From Actinokineospora spheciospongiae (lineage in GTDB: Bacteria; Actinomycetota; Actinomycetes; Mycobacteriales; Pseudonocardiaceae): a stretch of 64,000 nucleotides of DNA. The stretch's first letter is position 1, and every line of letters starts with the position of its first letter. The translations under genes and the position numbers were made by a program. The notes below the pieces were generated by a model. That model searched no databases. It was not told where the DNA came from and saw nothing but the letters and a program-made list of their open reading frames with translations. Of the stretch, positions 51,769 through 62,446 are shown in pieces. The stretch spans positions 107,380 to 171,379 of the forward strand of contig NZ_AYXG01000043.1 of NCBI RefSeq assembly GCF_000564855.1, in the 5' to 3' direction.

Positions 51769-52149
51769 ATGGCACGACTCGCCGGCGTCGACCTCCCCCG
51801 CGAAAAGCGGATGGAGATCGCGCTGACCTACATTTTCGGGATCGGCCGCACCCGCTCCAAGGAGCTGCTGGCCGCCACGAACATCGACCCCGACCTGCGG
51901 GCCAAGGACCTCTCCGACGAGGACCTGATCAAGCTCCGCGAGTACATGGACCAGAACTTCAAGGTCGAGGGTGACCTGCGCCGCGAGGTCCAGGCCGACA
52001 TCCGCCGGAAGATCGAGATCGGCTGCTACGAGGGCCTGCGGTGGCGCCGCGGTCTGCCGGTGCGCGGACAGCGCACCAAGACCAACGCCCGCACCCGCAA
52101 GGGCCCCAAGAAGACGGTCGCCGGCAAGAAGAAGGCCGGCAAGAAGTGA
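51769..52149 (+). CDS. rpsM: 30S ribosomal protein S13
   Basis: S13 (126 residues), head protein contacting the P-site tRNA and L5. [32 protein letters not shown] and the tail [19 protein letters not shown] are standard. ATG 51769 is chosen after the AGAGGAG site; the open frame begins 63 bases earlier in the leader. First gene of the alpha operon. Confidence 0.98.
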   Translation: MARLAGVDLPREKRMEIALTYIFGIGRTRSKELLAATNIDPDLRAKDLSDEDLIKLREYMDQNFKVEGDLRREVQADIRRKIEIGCYEGLRWRRGLPVRGQRTKTNARTRKGPKKTVAGKKKAGKK

Positions 52150-52346
52150 GCAAGAGCTGCGAGTCCGTGTCGCACGTCGTGCCGCAGCGCCGACGTCGCA
52201 ACAGGTCATTCATGGCCTACACCGTCGCGCCCAGGTGTGCCCGCCCGGCCGCCCTGCGCGACCTGTACAAGGACGCCGGATCAATCATCCGGGACGCCGC
52301 TCCTGAGATCACCACCTCGCGGTCCGAGTAGGAGATACCCGAAGAC

Positions 52347-52754
52347 ATGCCCCCCAAGTCGCGTACCGGCGCCGGAGCCAAGAAGGTCCGGCGCAAGGAA
52401 AAGAAGAACGTCGCCCACGGGCACGCTCACATCAAGAGCACGTTCAACAACACCATCGTGTCCATCACGGACCCGACCGGTGCCGTGATCGCGTGGGCCT
52501 CCTCCGGCCACGTCGGTTTCAAGGGCTCGCGCAAGTCCACGCCGTTCGCGGCGCAGATGGCCGCCGAGAGCGCCGCCCGCAAGGCCGCCGAGCACGGCAT
52601 GAAGAAGGTCGACGTGTTCGTGAAGGGCCCCGGCTCCGGCCGGGAGACCGCGATCCGCTCGCTGCAGGCGGCGGGCCTCGAGGTCGGCACCATCCAGGAC
52701 GTGACCCCGCAGCCCCACAACGGCTGCCGCCCGCCCAAGCGGCGCCGGGTCTGA
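52347..52754 (+). CDS. rpsK: 30S ribosomal protein S11
   Basis: S11 (135 residues), platform protein near the Shine-Dalgarno helix. [33 protein letters not shown] and the closing [18 protein letters not shown] are diagnostic. The 197-base gap before it is larger than usual in this operon. rpsD follows after 23 bases. Confidence 0.98.
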   Translation: MPPKSRTGAGAKKVRRKEKKNVAHGHAHIKSTFNNTIVSITDPTGAVIAWASSGHVGFKGSRKSTPFAAQMAAESAARKAAEHGMKKVDVFVKGPGSGRETAIRSLQAAGLEVGTIQDVTPQPHNGCRPPKRRRV

Positions 52755-52777
52755 GGAACGGGGAGGAGTAACAAGAA

Positions 52778-53383
52778 ATGGCACGCTACACCGGGCCCGC
52801 GACGCGCATCTCGCGTCGCCTCAAGGTCGACCTCGTCGGTGGGGACCAGGCGTTCGAGCGCCGCCCCTACCCCCCGGGCCAGCACGGCCGCGGGCGGATC
52901 AAGGAGAGCGAGTACCTGCTTCAGCTCCAGGAGAAGCAGAAGGCGCGCTACACCTACGGCGTCCTCGAGAAGCAGTTCCGCAAGTACTACGTGGAGGCCG
53001 TGCGCCGCCAGGGCAAGACCGGTGAGGTCCTGCTCCAGCTGCTCGAGTCGCGCCTGGACAACGTCGTGTACCGCGCGGGTCTCGCGCGCACCCGGCGCCA
53101 GGCCCGCCAGTTGGTCAGCCACGGGCACTTCATCGTGAACGGCCGCAAGGTCAACATCCCGTCGTTCCAGGTGAGCAAGTTCGACATCATCGATGTCAAG
53201 CCCAAGTCGCTCTCGACGCTGCCGTTCGTGGCCGCCAAGGAGTCCTTCGGCGACCGCCCGATCCCGGGCTGGCTGCAGGTCGTGCAGTCCAACCTGCGGA
53301 TTCTGGTGCACCAGCTGCCCGAGCGCGCGCAGATCGACGTGCCCGTGCAGGAACAGCTGATCGTCGAGCTCTACTCGAAGTGA
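52778..53383 (+). CDS. rpsD: 30S ribosomal protein S4
   Basis: S4 (201 residues), primary 16S rRNA binder and known translational repressor of the alpha operon. [19 protein letters not shown], the S4 domain [20 protein letters not shown] and [17 protein letters not shown] are seen. The N-terminus lacks zinc cysteines. GGGGAGGAG precedes the start. Confidence 0.98.
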   Translation: MARYTGPATRISRRLKVDLVGGDQAFERRPYPPGQHGRGRIKESEYLLQLQEKQKARYTYGVLEKQFRKYYVEAVRRQGKTGEVLLQLLESRLDNVVYRAGLARTRRQARQLVSHGHFIVNGRKVNIPSFQVSKFDIIDVKPKSLSTLPFVAAKESFGDRPIPGWLQVVQSNLRILVHQLPERAQIDVPVQEQLIVELYSK

Positions 53384-53517
53384 TCGCGCGGGGGCGGTGG
53401 CGCAGGAGCCGCCGCCCCGCTCGCGCGCACACCCCCTCCAGACGGGGAGCGCGCGCGGGCATCCCAATCAGTCCGGGCGTCAAATAGCGGGCGCCCACAG
53501 GGAAGGAAGAACCCAGA

Positions 53518-54567
53518 GTGCTCATCTCACAGCGTCCCACCCTGGCCGAGGAGCCGGTCGTCGAGACCCGCTCCCGCTTCGTCATCGAGCCGCTCGAGCC
53601 CGGCTTCGGCTACACGCTCGGCAACTCGCTGCGCCGCACGCTGCTCTCGTCGATCCCGGGTGCCTCGGTCACGAGCATCCGCATCGACGGCGTGCTGCAC
53701 GAGTTCACCACCGTCCCCGGGGTGAAGGAGGACGTCACCGACGTCATCCTGAACCTCAAGGAGCTGGTGGTCTCCTCCGAGGAGGACGAGCCGGTGACGA
53801 TGTACCTGCGCAAGCAGGGCCCCGGCGAGGTCACCGCGGGCGACATCGTGCCGCCCGCGGGCGTCACGGTGCACAACCCCGACCTGCACATCGCCACCCT
53901 GAACGGCAAGGGCAAGCTGGAGATCGAGCTCGTGGTCGAGCGCGGTCGCGGCTACGTCCCGGCGGTCCAGAACAAGCAGGCGGGCGCGGAGATCGGCCGG
54001 ATTCCGGTCGACTCCATCTACTCGCCCGTGCTCAAGGTGACGTACAAGGTCGAGGCCACCCGCGTCGAGCAGCGCACCGACTTCGACAAGCTCATCCTCG
54101 ACGTCGAGACCAAGCCGTCGATCACCCCGCGCGACGCGGTCGCGTCCGCGGGCAAGACGCTGGTCGAGCTGTTCGGGCTCGCCCGCGAGCTGAACGTGGA
54201 CGCCGAGGGCATCGAGATCGGCCCCTCGCCGCAGGAGGCGGACACCATCGCCGCCTACGCGATGCCGATCGAGGACCTCGACCTCACCGTCCGCTCCTAC
54301 AACTGCCTCAAGCGCGAGGGCATCCACACCGTGGGTGAACTCGTGTCGCGCAGCGAGGCGGACCTGCTGGACATCCGCAACTTCGGTGCCAAGTCCATCG
54401 ACGAGGTCAAGATGAAGCTCGTCGGTCTGGGCCTGGCCCTCAAGGACAGCCCGCCCGGGTTCGACCCGACGGCCGCTGCGGCGGACTACGCGACCGACGG
54501 CTGGTCGGACACCGCGGACACCGGCACCGACGACGGCCAGGACTACGCAGAGACCGAGCAGCTCTGA
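53518..54567 (+). CDS. rpoA: DNA-directed RNA polymerase subunit alpha
   Basis: Alpha subunit (349 residues). The N-terminal dimerisation domain contains [20 protein letters not shown] and [13 protein letters not shown]; the C-terminal promoter-contact domain has [21 protein letters not shown] and [16 protein letters not shown]. After it comes an acidic tail of about 30 residues (Asp/Ala/Thr-rich). GTG 53518 follows GGAAGGAAG. The five conserved genes from rpsM to rplQ follow the classical alpha order. Confidence 0.98.
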   Translation: MLISQRPTLAEEPVVETRSRFVIEPLEPGFGYTLGNSLRRTLLSSIPGASVTSIRIDGVLHEFTTVPGVKEDVTDVILNLKELVVSSEEDEPVTMYLRKQGPGEVTAGDIVPPAGVTVHNPDLHIATLNGKGKLEIELVVERGRGYVPAVQNKQAGAEIGRIPVDSIYSPVLKVTYKVEATRVEQRTDFDKLILDVETKPSITPRDAVASAGKTLVELFGLARELNVDAEGIEIGPSPQEADTIAAYAMPIEDLDLTVRSYNCLKREGIHTVGELVSRSEADLLDIRNFGAKSIDEVKMKLVGLGLALKDSPPGFDPTAAAADYATDGWSDTADTGTDDGQDYAETEQL

Positions 54568-54615
54568 GTCGTCCGCGAGGACGCCTGAGCAGCGGATTTC
54601 CACAAGGAGCAAGCA

Positions 54616-55194
54616 ATGCCCACCCCCACGAAGGGCGCCCGTCTCGGCGGGGGCCCCGCGCACGAGCGGCTGCTGCTGGCCAACCTGGCCACCGCGCTGT
54701 TCCAGCACGGCCGGATCACCACGACCGAGGCGAAGGCCAAGCGCCTGCGCCCCTACGCCGAGCGCCTGATCACCAAGGCCAAGGTCGGCGACCTGCACAA
54801 CCGCCGCGAGATCATGAAGGTGATCCGCGACAAGGACGTCGTGCAGCGCCTCTGCGTCGAGATCGGCCCGTTCTTCAGCGACCGCTCCGGCGGTTACACC
54901 CGGATCACCAAGACGATGCCGCGCAAGGGCGACAACGCCCCCATGGCGGTCATCGAACTGATCCAGGAGAAGACGGTCACCGCCGAGGCCGAGGCCGCGC
55001 GCAAGACCAGGTTCGCCAAGGACGAGCCGAAGGCGGACGCCCCGGTCGAGGACGCCAAGGTCGACGAGACCGACGCGGCCACCACCGAGGCCCCCGCTGA
55101 GGACACCGCGGTCGACCAAGACGCCGAGGCGCCCGAGTCGGCCACCAAGGACGCCGCCGAGGAGCCCGCCGAGGGCGCCAAGGACAAGTCCTGA
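54616..55194 (+). CDS. rplQ: 50S ribosomal protein L17 with acidic C-terminal extension
   Basis: L17 at the tunnel exit. The conserved domain covers about the first 120 residues ([56 protein letters not shown]). From about residue 125 a 65-residue low-complexity tail of Glu/Asp/Ala/Lys follows, taking the protein to 192 residues against about 127 in E. coli. Long acidic L17 tails occur in actinobacteria. A hairpin follows the stop. Confidence 0.97.
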   Translation: MPTPTKGARLGGGPAHERLLLANLATALFQHGRITTTEAKAKRLRPYAERLITKAKVGDLHNRREIMKVIRDKDVVQRLCVEIGPFFSDRSGGYTRITKTMPRKGDNAPMAVIELIQEKTVTAEAEAARKTRFAKDEPKADAPVEDAKVDETDAATTEAPAEDTAVDQDAEAPESATKDAAEEPAEGAKDKS

Positions 55195-55210
55195 CCTCGC
55201 AGCACACCAC

Positions 55211-55251
55211 GGACGAGCCCGCCACCCCCACCGGGGGCGGCGGGCTCGTCC
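55211..55251 (+). terminator. Hairpin between rplQ and truA
   Basis: GGACGAGCCCGCC (55211-55223) and GGCGGGCTCGTCC (55239-55251) with an inner CCCCC/GGGGG extension form a long stem with an ACC loop. No T-tract follows; truA starts 12 bases later, so it may attenuate rather than stop transcription. Confidence 0.65.
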
Positions 55252-55262
55252 GCGTTCGACGG

Positions 55263-56048
55263 GTGCGCCTGGACATCGCCTACGACGGCACCGACTTCTC
55301 CGGCTGGGCCCGCCAACCCGCCCGCCGCACGGTGTGCGGGGTCCTGGAGGACACGCTGTCGCTGGTGCTGCGCCTCGACGTCCGGCTGACGGTCGCGGGC
55401 CGCACCGACGCGGGCGTGCACGCCACCGGGCAGGTCGCCCACGTCGACCTGCCCGCCGACGTCGACCTGGGCGTCCTGGTGCCCCGCCTGGCCCGCGCGC
55501 TGCCCGCGGACGTCCGCGTCGGCGCCGCCACCCCCGTCCCACCGGAGTTCGACGCCCGCTTCACCGCGCTGCGCCGCCACTACGCCTACCGCGTGTGCGA
55601 CCACCAGGCGAGCGCGGACCCGCTGCGCCGCAACCACGTCGTCACCTGGCCCCGCCCGCTGGACCTCGGCGCGCTCAACGCCGCGTCGGCGCTGCTGCTG
55701 GGCGAGCACGACTTCGTGGCCTTCTGCAAGCGCCGCGAGGGCGCCACCACCATCCGCGAACTCCAGCGCCTGGACTGGTCCCGCGCGGCCGACGGCACCC
55801 TGGAGGCCAGGGTGTCCGCCGACGCCTTCTGCCACTCCATGGTCCGCAGCCTGGTCGGCGCGCTGCTGGCGGTCGGCGAGGGCCGCAAGCCCCCGGGCTG
55901 GCCCGCCGGGATGCTGACCGCCACCGAGCGCCCCAGCGCCATCACCGTCGCCCCGGCGCACGGTCTGGCCCTGGTCGGCGTGGACTACCCGGCCGACGCC
56001 GAACTGGCGGCCCGCGCCGAGCTCACCCGCCGGGTCCGCACCCTCTGA
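55263..56048 (+). CDS. truA: tRNA pseudouridine(38-40) synthase TruA
   Basis: TruA (261 residues) makes pseudouridine in the anticodon stem-loop of many tRNAs. The catalytic aspartate is in [16 protein letters not shown]; other blocks are [26 protein letters not shown] and [20 protein letters not shown] 55263 is the first start in frame; it follows the rplQ hairpin by 12 bases with no strong ribosome-binding site. truA next to rplQ is conserved across actinobacteria. Confidence 0.96.
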   Translation: MRLDIAYDGTDFSGWARQPARRTVCGVLEDTLSLVLRLDVRLTVAGRTDAGVHATGQVAHVDLPADVDLGVLVPRLARALPADVRVGAATPVPPEFDARFTALRRHYAYRVCDHQASADPLRRNHVVTWPRPLDLGALNAASALLLGEHDFVAFCKRREGATTIRELQRLDWSRAADGTLEARVSADAFCHSMVRSLVGALLAVGEGRKPPGWPAGMLTATERPSAITVAPAHGLALVGVDYPADAELAARAELTRRVRTL

Positions 56049-56071
56049 GCCCCACGGCAGGCACCGCGGAC

Positions 56072-56105
56072 GAACGGCCCGGACTCGGGGGAGTCCGGGC
56101 CGTTC
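56072..56105. terminator. Bidirectional terminator between truA and the protease gene
   Basis: GAACGGCCCGGACTC (56072-56086) and GAGTCCGGGCCGTTC (56091-56105) form a perfect 15-base-pair stem with a GGGG loop between two converging genes. Confidence 0.82.
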
Positions 56106-56142
56106 ACCGTGGTCCAGCCGATCAGGCTGCCGATCGCAGCGC

Positions 56143-57702
<1,560 letters not shown>

Positions 57703-57940
57703 GTGCATGGCTCCTTCAAGCAGGGGGCACGCGGCGGCGGAGGCCCTCACAACCGGGCCGCGTGCTGGAGAGATGCTGGTGAACGTTTGTTCGCGCGAAC
57801 TGAGCACAACAGTGGCGAACGCGCATTTCCGGCGCAAGGCGCGTCGGGGATTTCCCCACGCCACTTATGAACAGTTGGCCGCCGCCGGCAACGGAATGCG
57901 CCTTTCGGTCGATCCAGTGCCCGACACCCGCTCCCAACGG

Positions 57941-57978
57941 ACGAACCCCCCACCGACGGAAGGCGGTGGGGGGTTCGT
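57941..57978. terminator. Hairpin after the minus-strand eccE unit
   Basis: ACGAACCCCCCACCG (57941-57955) and CGGTGGGGGGTTCGT (57964-57978) form a perfect 15-base-pair stem with an eight-base loop, 20 bases beyond the stop of the minus-strand gene ending at 57998. It is expected to end that transcript. Confidence 0.75.
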
Positions 57979-57997
57979 GGAACCGGTTGCGACCTGC

Positions 57998-58729
57998 TCA
58001 GTCGCCGCGCCGGACCGGGCCCAGGATCTGCTGCTCCTTCTGCGTGGTGACCAGCCGCAGCGGCTTCCACAGGTTGCGGCCCAGGGCCACCACCTGGTCG
58101 TCGGCCAGCGAGGTGAGCTGCTGCACCATCGGCGGCGGCAGCCGCCAGATCCGCGCCGCCAACTGCGCCTGCCCGACCGGCAGCCGCTGCAGCAGCACCA
58201 GGTCGGCCGCGTTCGCCGTCGCCCCCGCCTGCGGGTGCATGTAGGGCAGCACGTACACCGTGGTCTGCCACGGGGTGCGCGGCGGGAACAGCTCCTGCGG
58301 GGTCGGGCCGCCGTCGTGCACCACCATCAGCGGGCCGTCCTCGGACGGCCGGGGCAGTTCCACCGGGCTCAGCCGCCGGATCTGCACCAGCGGCGCGAGC
58401 CGCCCGTCGGGGCCCTCGCCCGCCGCCTTCTGCAACATCTGCCAGGCCGCGGGCCGACCGGTGGCGACCACCACCCAGGCGCCGACGGCCATCGCCCGCA
58501 GCGCCACCTGCCGGGCCAGGTACAGCCCGCCGACCAGCACGATCCTGGTCGGCGCGGGCCGCAGCGCGGAGATCGTCAGCGGTTCGCCCTGCAAGCCCGA
58601 GCCGAGCACCATGCCGCCGCGGTCACCGGAGGGGCTCACCGCGTCCAGCATGTCCGGCGACACCAGGAACTCCGGGGCGATGCTCGCCCCGCCGCCCTGG
58701 GTGTCCAGCAGCCTGCTCGACCCGCTCAT
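57998..58729 (-). CDS. EccE-coupled protein of unknown function
   Basis: A 243-residue protein whose ATG overlaps the eccE stop by four bases, so it is translated together with EccE and probably serves the same type VII secretion machine. I do not recognise its family. It has no signal peptide. A hydrophobic stretch of about residues 67-95 (TRIVLVGGLYLARQVALRAM, AVGAWVVVATG) looks like buried beta-alpha structure more than a membrane helix. Other segments are MVVHDGGPTPQELFPP and LPPPMVQQLTSLADDQVV. The C-terminus is basic. Function unassigned. Confidence 0.75.
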   Translation of the reverse strand: MSGSSRLLDTQGGGASIAPEFLVSPDMLDAVSPSGDRGGMVLGSGLQGEPLTISALRPAPTRIVLVGGLYLARQVALRAMAVGAWVVVATGRPAAWQMLQKAAGEGPDGRLAPLVQIRRLSPVELPRPSEDGPLMVVHDGGPTPQELFPPRTPWQTTVYVLPYMHPQAGATANAADLVLLQRLPVGQAQLAARIWRLPPPMVQQLTSLADDQVVALGRNLWKPLRLVTTQKEQQILGPVRRGD

Positions 58730-60249
58730 GCCCGGCCTCCCAGCGGAAGTGTCGCCGCCAGCCCGGCCACCTGCAGGCCGCGCAGCGGGGTCAGGGTGAT
58801 GCCGAGCCGGTCGGAGATCGCGGTCAGCCGCTCGTCGGCCAGGCTCAGCTCGTCGGGGTTGCGGGCGCTGACCCGCACCAGCCCGCGCAGGCCGACCTGG
58901 TCGTCGTCGGTGCCGGGGGAGATCGACATCGCCACTGTCGCCGACAGCGCGCGCACCCCGGTCAGCGCGTTCAGGCTGGTCGCCATCTTGCCCTGCGGCC
59001 AGCCGGTGATCGCGTAGCTGGCGTGCCCGATGCCCGCCGCGGTGACCCCGGTCCAGCGCTCGCGCAGCCCCACCCGGTCGGTCGACCCGGCGACCCCGGT
59101 CAGCTCGGCGGAGGAGATCCCGGCGCGCAGCAGCTCGTCGGGGTCCAGCGGCCGGGTCGGCACGCCGCGCGACTCCAGCGCGTTGCGCACCCGGGACAGG
59201 GCGCCGATCAGCGCCCGGTGCGCGCCGACGACACCGCCGCCGCGCTCGCGCACCGCCGCCGGGCAGCGCCGCGGGTCCAGCCGGACCGCCACCCAGGTGG
59301 TGCGCCGGGCGGCCGCGGGCAGCGGGCCCAGCACCTCCAGGTAGGACGCCAGGGCGGGGGAGTTCGGCGGCAGCGCCACGCTGCCGGGGTAGCAGTGCCA
59401 GATCACCTGGATCGCGTCGAGCACCACCCCGCGGTCCTCCAGGCACGGCGCCAGCGCGCCCAGCGGCAGGCTCGGCGTGGAGCCGACCGCGCTCACCAGC
59501 GCGGGCGCCGGGTCGACCAGCAGCACCGCGGTCCAGGTGCCCTCGTGCCAGGCCAGGCCCAGCGGCCTGCGCTCGTGGTCGGCGCCGTGCGCCACCACCA
59601 GGTCCGGCACGGCCAGCCGCAGCAGCGCCACCCGCGCGTCGTCCGGGCCGGTGACCGCGGTCGCCTCCTCGGCGGCGGCGAGCTGCTCCTCCATGGTCAC
59701 CGGGTCGACGGGCTTGGTGGTGCGCGAGTGCGACCGGAAGGTGTAGCGGGTGGTGAGCCCGATCCACTGGGTGAACCAGCGGCCGCGCCAGCGCAGGAAC
59801 GCCACCACCAGCGCCACCGCGGCGATGCCGATGGCGACGTAGACCATGGTGAGGTCGATCGCGAGCAGGACCAGCCCGATGGCCGCGCCGACCTCGAGGA
59901 CGACCAGGTTCGACACCGGCAGCGAGCCCAGGCTGGCGCCCTTGGTGCGCCTGCGGGCCGCCACCCTGGCGCGCGGCTGCTCCGGTTCGGCGGGCTGACC
60001 GGGCGGGCGCGCGGGCCCACCGGGGCCACCGGGGCCGCTCGGCCCACCGGGTCCGCCCGGGCCACCCGGCCCACCGGGTCCGCCCGGACCACCCGGGCCA
60101 CCGGGACCGCCGGGACCACCCGGGCCACCGGGTCCTCCGGGGCCGCCCGGTCTGCCGGGGCCACCGCCCGGACCCCCGGGGCCGCCGGGGCGCGGCGGCT
60201 GTCCAGGCGGTGGCGTCCTGCCCTGTCGTGGCGGAGTGGTCACGGACAT
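58726..60249 (-). CDS. eccE: Type VII secretion protein EccE with collagen-like N-terminal tail
   Basis: A 507-residue EccE, a core membrane component of type VII (ESX) secretion. It begins with about 80 residues made almost entirely of Gly-Gly-Pro triplets, then a basic linker ([12 protein letters not shown]), two membrane helices (about residues 113-155) and a large C-terminal domain starting near [18 protein letters not shown] and ending [16 protein letters not shown]. The two-helix plus soluble-domain plan is that of EccE; the tail is not part of the family norm. It is transcribed divergently from eccB, 147 bases apart, and is coupled to the following gene. Confidence 0.85.
   Translation of the reverse strand: MSVTTPPRQGRTPPPGQPPRPGGPGGPGGGPGRPGGPGGPGGPGGPGGPGGPGGPGGPGGPGGPGGPGGPSGPGGPGGPARPPGQPAEPEQPRARVAARRRTKGASLGSLPVSNLVVLEVGAAIGLVLLAIDLTMVYVAIGIAAVALVVAFLRWRGRWFTQWIGLTTRYTFRSHSRTTKPVDPVTMEEQLAAAEEATAVTGPDDARVALLRLAVPDLVVAHGADHERRPLGLAWHEGTWTAVLLVDPAPALVSAVGSTPSLPLGALAPCLEDRGVVLDAIQVIWHCYPGSVALPPNSPALASYLEVLGPLPAAARRTTWVAVRLDPRRCPAAVRERGGGVVGAHRALIGALSRVRNALESRGVPTRPLDPDELLRAGISSAELTGVAGSTDRVGLRERWTGVTAAGIGHASYAITGWPQGKMATSLNALTGVRALSATVAMSISPGTDDDQVGLRGLVRVSARNPDELSLADERLTAISDRLGITLTPLRGLQVAGLAATLPLGGRA
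60016..60195 (-). repeat. Gly-Gly-Pro coding repeat (9-base periodicity) at the 5' end of eccE
   Basis: A stretch of 9-base units (variants of GGCCCACCG on the plus strand) encoding GGP triplets in EccE residues of about 20-78. Exact copies are mixed with third-position variants, so the protein repeat is more uniform than the DNA, which hints at selection on the peptide. Confidence 0.85.
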
Positions 60250-60395
60250 CCGATCGGTCTCTTCCCCTCATCGGTGCTGCTCGGCGCCTGCGCGGTCCCG
60301 GGTTTTCCACAGGATGGCGCAAGACCCGCGTACGGCCGGAGCCGTACGGCTATCCTGCGGAACGGTACCGCGACGGGGAGAGCAGCAGGCCGAGA

Positions 60396-62015
60396 ATGCC
60401 ATCAACACCAACGACGAAGTCTCAGGTCCAGGCGTACCGCTTCGTGCTGCGCCGGATGCAGTCGGCACTCGTGCGCAAGGACGCGGTCATGCTGCACGAC
60501 CCGATGCGCACGCACTCGCGGGCCACCATCGTCGGGGTCTGCATCGCGGCCATCATCTGCGTCGGCTTCCTCGTCGTCGGCCTGCTCAACCCGACCGGCA
60601 AGGCACCGGAGAACACCGGGATCATCATCGGCAAGCCCTCCGGCGCGGTCTACGTGAAGTGGAAGGACCCGCTCAAGGGCGACGTCCTGATCCCCACGTT
60701 CAACCTGGCCTCGGCCCGGCTGCTGATGCTCGCTCGCAGCTCCTCCGGCCAGAACCAGGCCCCGGCGAGCAACACCGACGCGGGCGGCGGCGGTCAGGTC
60801 GTGCAGCCCGAGGTCGTCCCGGACGACAAGCTGATCGGCCTCCCGCGCGAGCGCCTCACCGGCATCCAGGACGGCCCGCAGTTCCTCCCCGGCTCCGCGG
60901 CCGAGCGGATCAGCGCCAACTGGGCGGTCTGCGACGCCTACCAGAACGACCCCTCGCTCAACCGGGTGGCGAACGAGAACAAGATCGAGACCAGCGTCAT
61001 CGGCGGCGTGCCCGACCTCGGCCCCGAGCTGGCCGAGACGGAGTCGCTGCTGGTCCGCGACCGGGCGGGCAAGACCTACCTGGTCTACCGCAAGCCCGCG
61101 ACGGCGAACGTCCCCAACGCCGACACGGTGCGCGCCGAGGTCGACACGACCAGCCGCAGCATCAAGGACGTGCTCAGCCTGGAGACCAGGAACAAGGGCA
61201 CCGAGCGCAACATCACCGACGGCCTGCTCAACGCCATCCCCCCGGTCGCGCCGCTGACCGCGCCCACCATCCCCGGCGTGGGCGGTCGCACCGCCGACGA
61301 CCTGGTGGTGGGCGCGGTCCTGGAGGTCGAGCGCGCCGGGCGCGTCCTGGAGTACTACGTGGTCCTGCGGGACGGCGTCCAGCAGATCAAGCGGTCCACC
61401 GCCGACCTGATCCGCTTCACCACCACCGCGGGCGGCGCCGACATCAAGCAGATCAGCCCGGCCGAACTGCCCGCCAAGAGCCCCAACGGCGTGATCGACG
61501 ACTCGTCGTTCCCGGCGCAGGTGCCCGAGGTGCTCGACCCGATCAACTCCCCGGTCGCCTGCCTGGGCTGGGGCCTGGTCGGCGAGGGCCAGGACGCCGA
61601 CCAGCAGACCAAGGTGCACGTCGGCAAGCGCTTGCCGATCGACCGGTTCAACGCCGACGGCGAGCCCGCCACCATCCCGATCACCAGCCCGGGCAGCGCG
61701 CAGATCCGCATCGACTCGTTCTACATGCCGCCGGGCAAGGCGGCCGTGGTGCGCGGGGCGACGAACCGGATGAACTTCCAGACCGGCCCGATCTACCTGA
61801 TCTCCGACCGCGGCGTGAAGTACGGCGTGCCCGACGCCCGCAGCGCCAACGCGCTGGGCCTGGACAACCAGTTGCCCGCCCCGGTGTCCATCGTGCAGTT
61901 GCTGCCCGACGGCGCCTCGCTGAGCACCACCGACGTGCTCCAGACCTACGACACGGTGCCGGTCGAGCCCGGCCTGTTCCCGTCGACCGCGGCCAACCCG
62001 GCGGGCGGGGGCTGA
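60396..62015 (+). CDS. eccB: Type VII secretion protein EccB
   Basis: A 539-residue EccB. The N-terminal cytoplasmic segment ([36 protein letters not shown]), one membrane helix (about residues 45-65) and the large extracytoplasmic domain with repeat subdomains ([58 protein letters not shown]) are those of the family. Two cysteines ([15 protein letters not shown]) correspond to the conserved disulfide. ATG 60396 is chosen over the long upstream open frame because the family N-terminus starts here. eccC and eccD are not in the window. Confidence 0.93.
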   Translation: MPSTPTTKSQVQAYRFVLRRMQSALVRKDAVMLHDPMRTHSRATIVGVCIAAIICVGFLVVGLLNPTGKAPENTGIIIGKPSGAVYVKWKDPLKGDVLIPTFNLASARLLMLARSSSGQNQAPASNTDAGGGGQVVQPEVVPDDKLIGLPRERLTGIQDGPQFLPGSAAERISANWAVCDAYQNDPSLNRVANENKIETSVIGGVPDLGPELAETESLLVRDRAGKTYLVYRKPATANVPNADTVRAEVDTTSRSIKDVLSLETRNKGTERNITDGLLNAIPPVAPLTAPTIPGVGGRTADDLVVGAVLEVERAGRVLEYYVVLRDGVQQIKRSTADLIRFTTTAGGADIKQISPAELPAKSPNGVIDDSSFPAQVPEVLDPINSPVACLGWGLVGEGQDADQQTKVHVGKRLPIDRFNADGEPATIPITSPGSAQIRIDSFYMPPGKAAVVRGATNRMNFQTGPIYLISDRGVKYGVPDARSANALGLDNQLPAPVSIVQLLPDGASLSTTDVLQTYDTVPVEPGLFPSTAANPAGGG

Positions 62016-62120
62016 CCGGACGCCCCGGCGGGCGGCTGATCGGTGGTCACGGGAACCGGGCGCCGACGACTACCGTCACACCGGTGAGCAACGCCCCGTG
62101 ACCGAGGAGGTGCGCACCCG

Positions 62121-62435
62121 ATGGCCACGATCAAGGTCGACCCCACCTGGGTGAGCCAGTACGCGTACAACGTCGGCGAGGCGGCCGAGGTCCTGTCCGA
62201 GGGCGCGGCCGTGCTGCGCACCGCCCCGCTCACCTCGGAGACCTTCGGCACCCTGGGCGACACCGTCCGGGTCACCGAGTCCTACCTGCGCGCCGCCGAG
62301 GCGCTGCGCACCCAGCTCACCCGGGGCGTGGAGGCGCTCAAGTCCGCCTCCACCAGCCTCACCCAGGTCGCCGAGAAGTACGAGTCCTCCGACGGCGACG
62401 GCATCGCCTCCATCAACCGCAGCGGCCAGGCCTGA
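62121..62435 (+). CDS. EspC-like type VII secretion substrate
   Basis: A 104-residue all-helical protein beginning MATIKVDPTWVSQYAYNVGEA, of the EspC/DUF2580 group related to WXG100 proteins. Near the C-terminus it carries YESSD (Tyr87 to Asp91), which fits the YxxxD/E signal that directs substrates to type VII secretion. There is no signal peptide. GAGGAGG precedes ATG 62121. It lies between eccB and a larger WXG-type protein 11 bases downstream, the normal setting for a co-secreted pair. Confidence 0.82.
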   Translation: MATIKVDPTWVSQYAYNVGEAAEVLSEGAAVLRTAPLTSETFGTLGDTVRVTESYLRAAEALRTQLTRGVEALKSASTSLTQVAEKYESSDGDGIASINRSGQA

Positions 62436-62446
62436 GAGGGGCGACC

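Noticed and set aside
52212..52331. 39-codon frame beginning MAYTVAPRCARP between rpsM and rpsK
   Set aside because: No ribosome-binding site and no known protein; the gap is probably untranslated. The slightly large gap is noted under rpsK.
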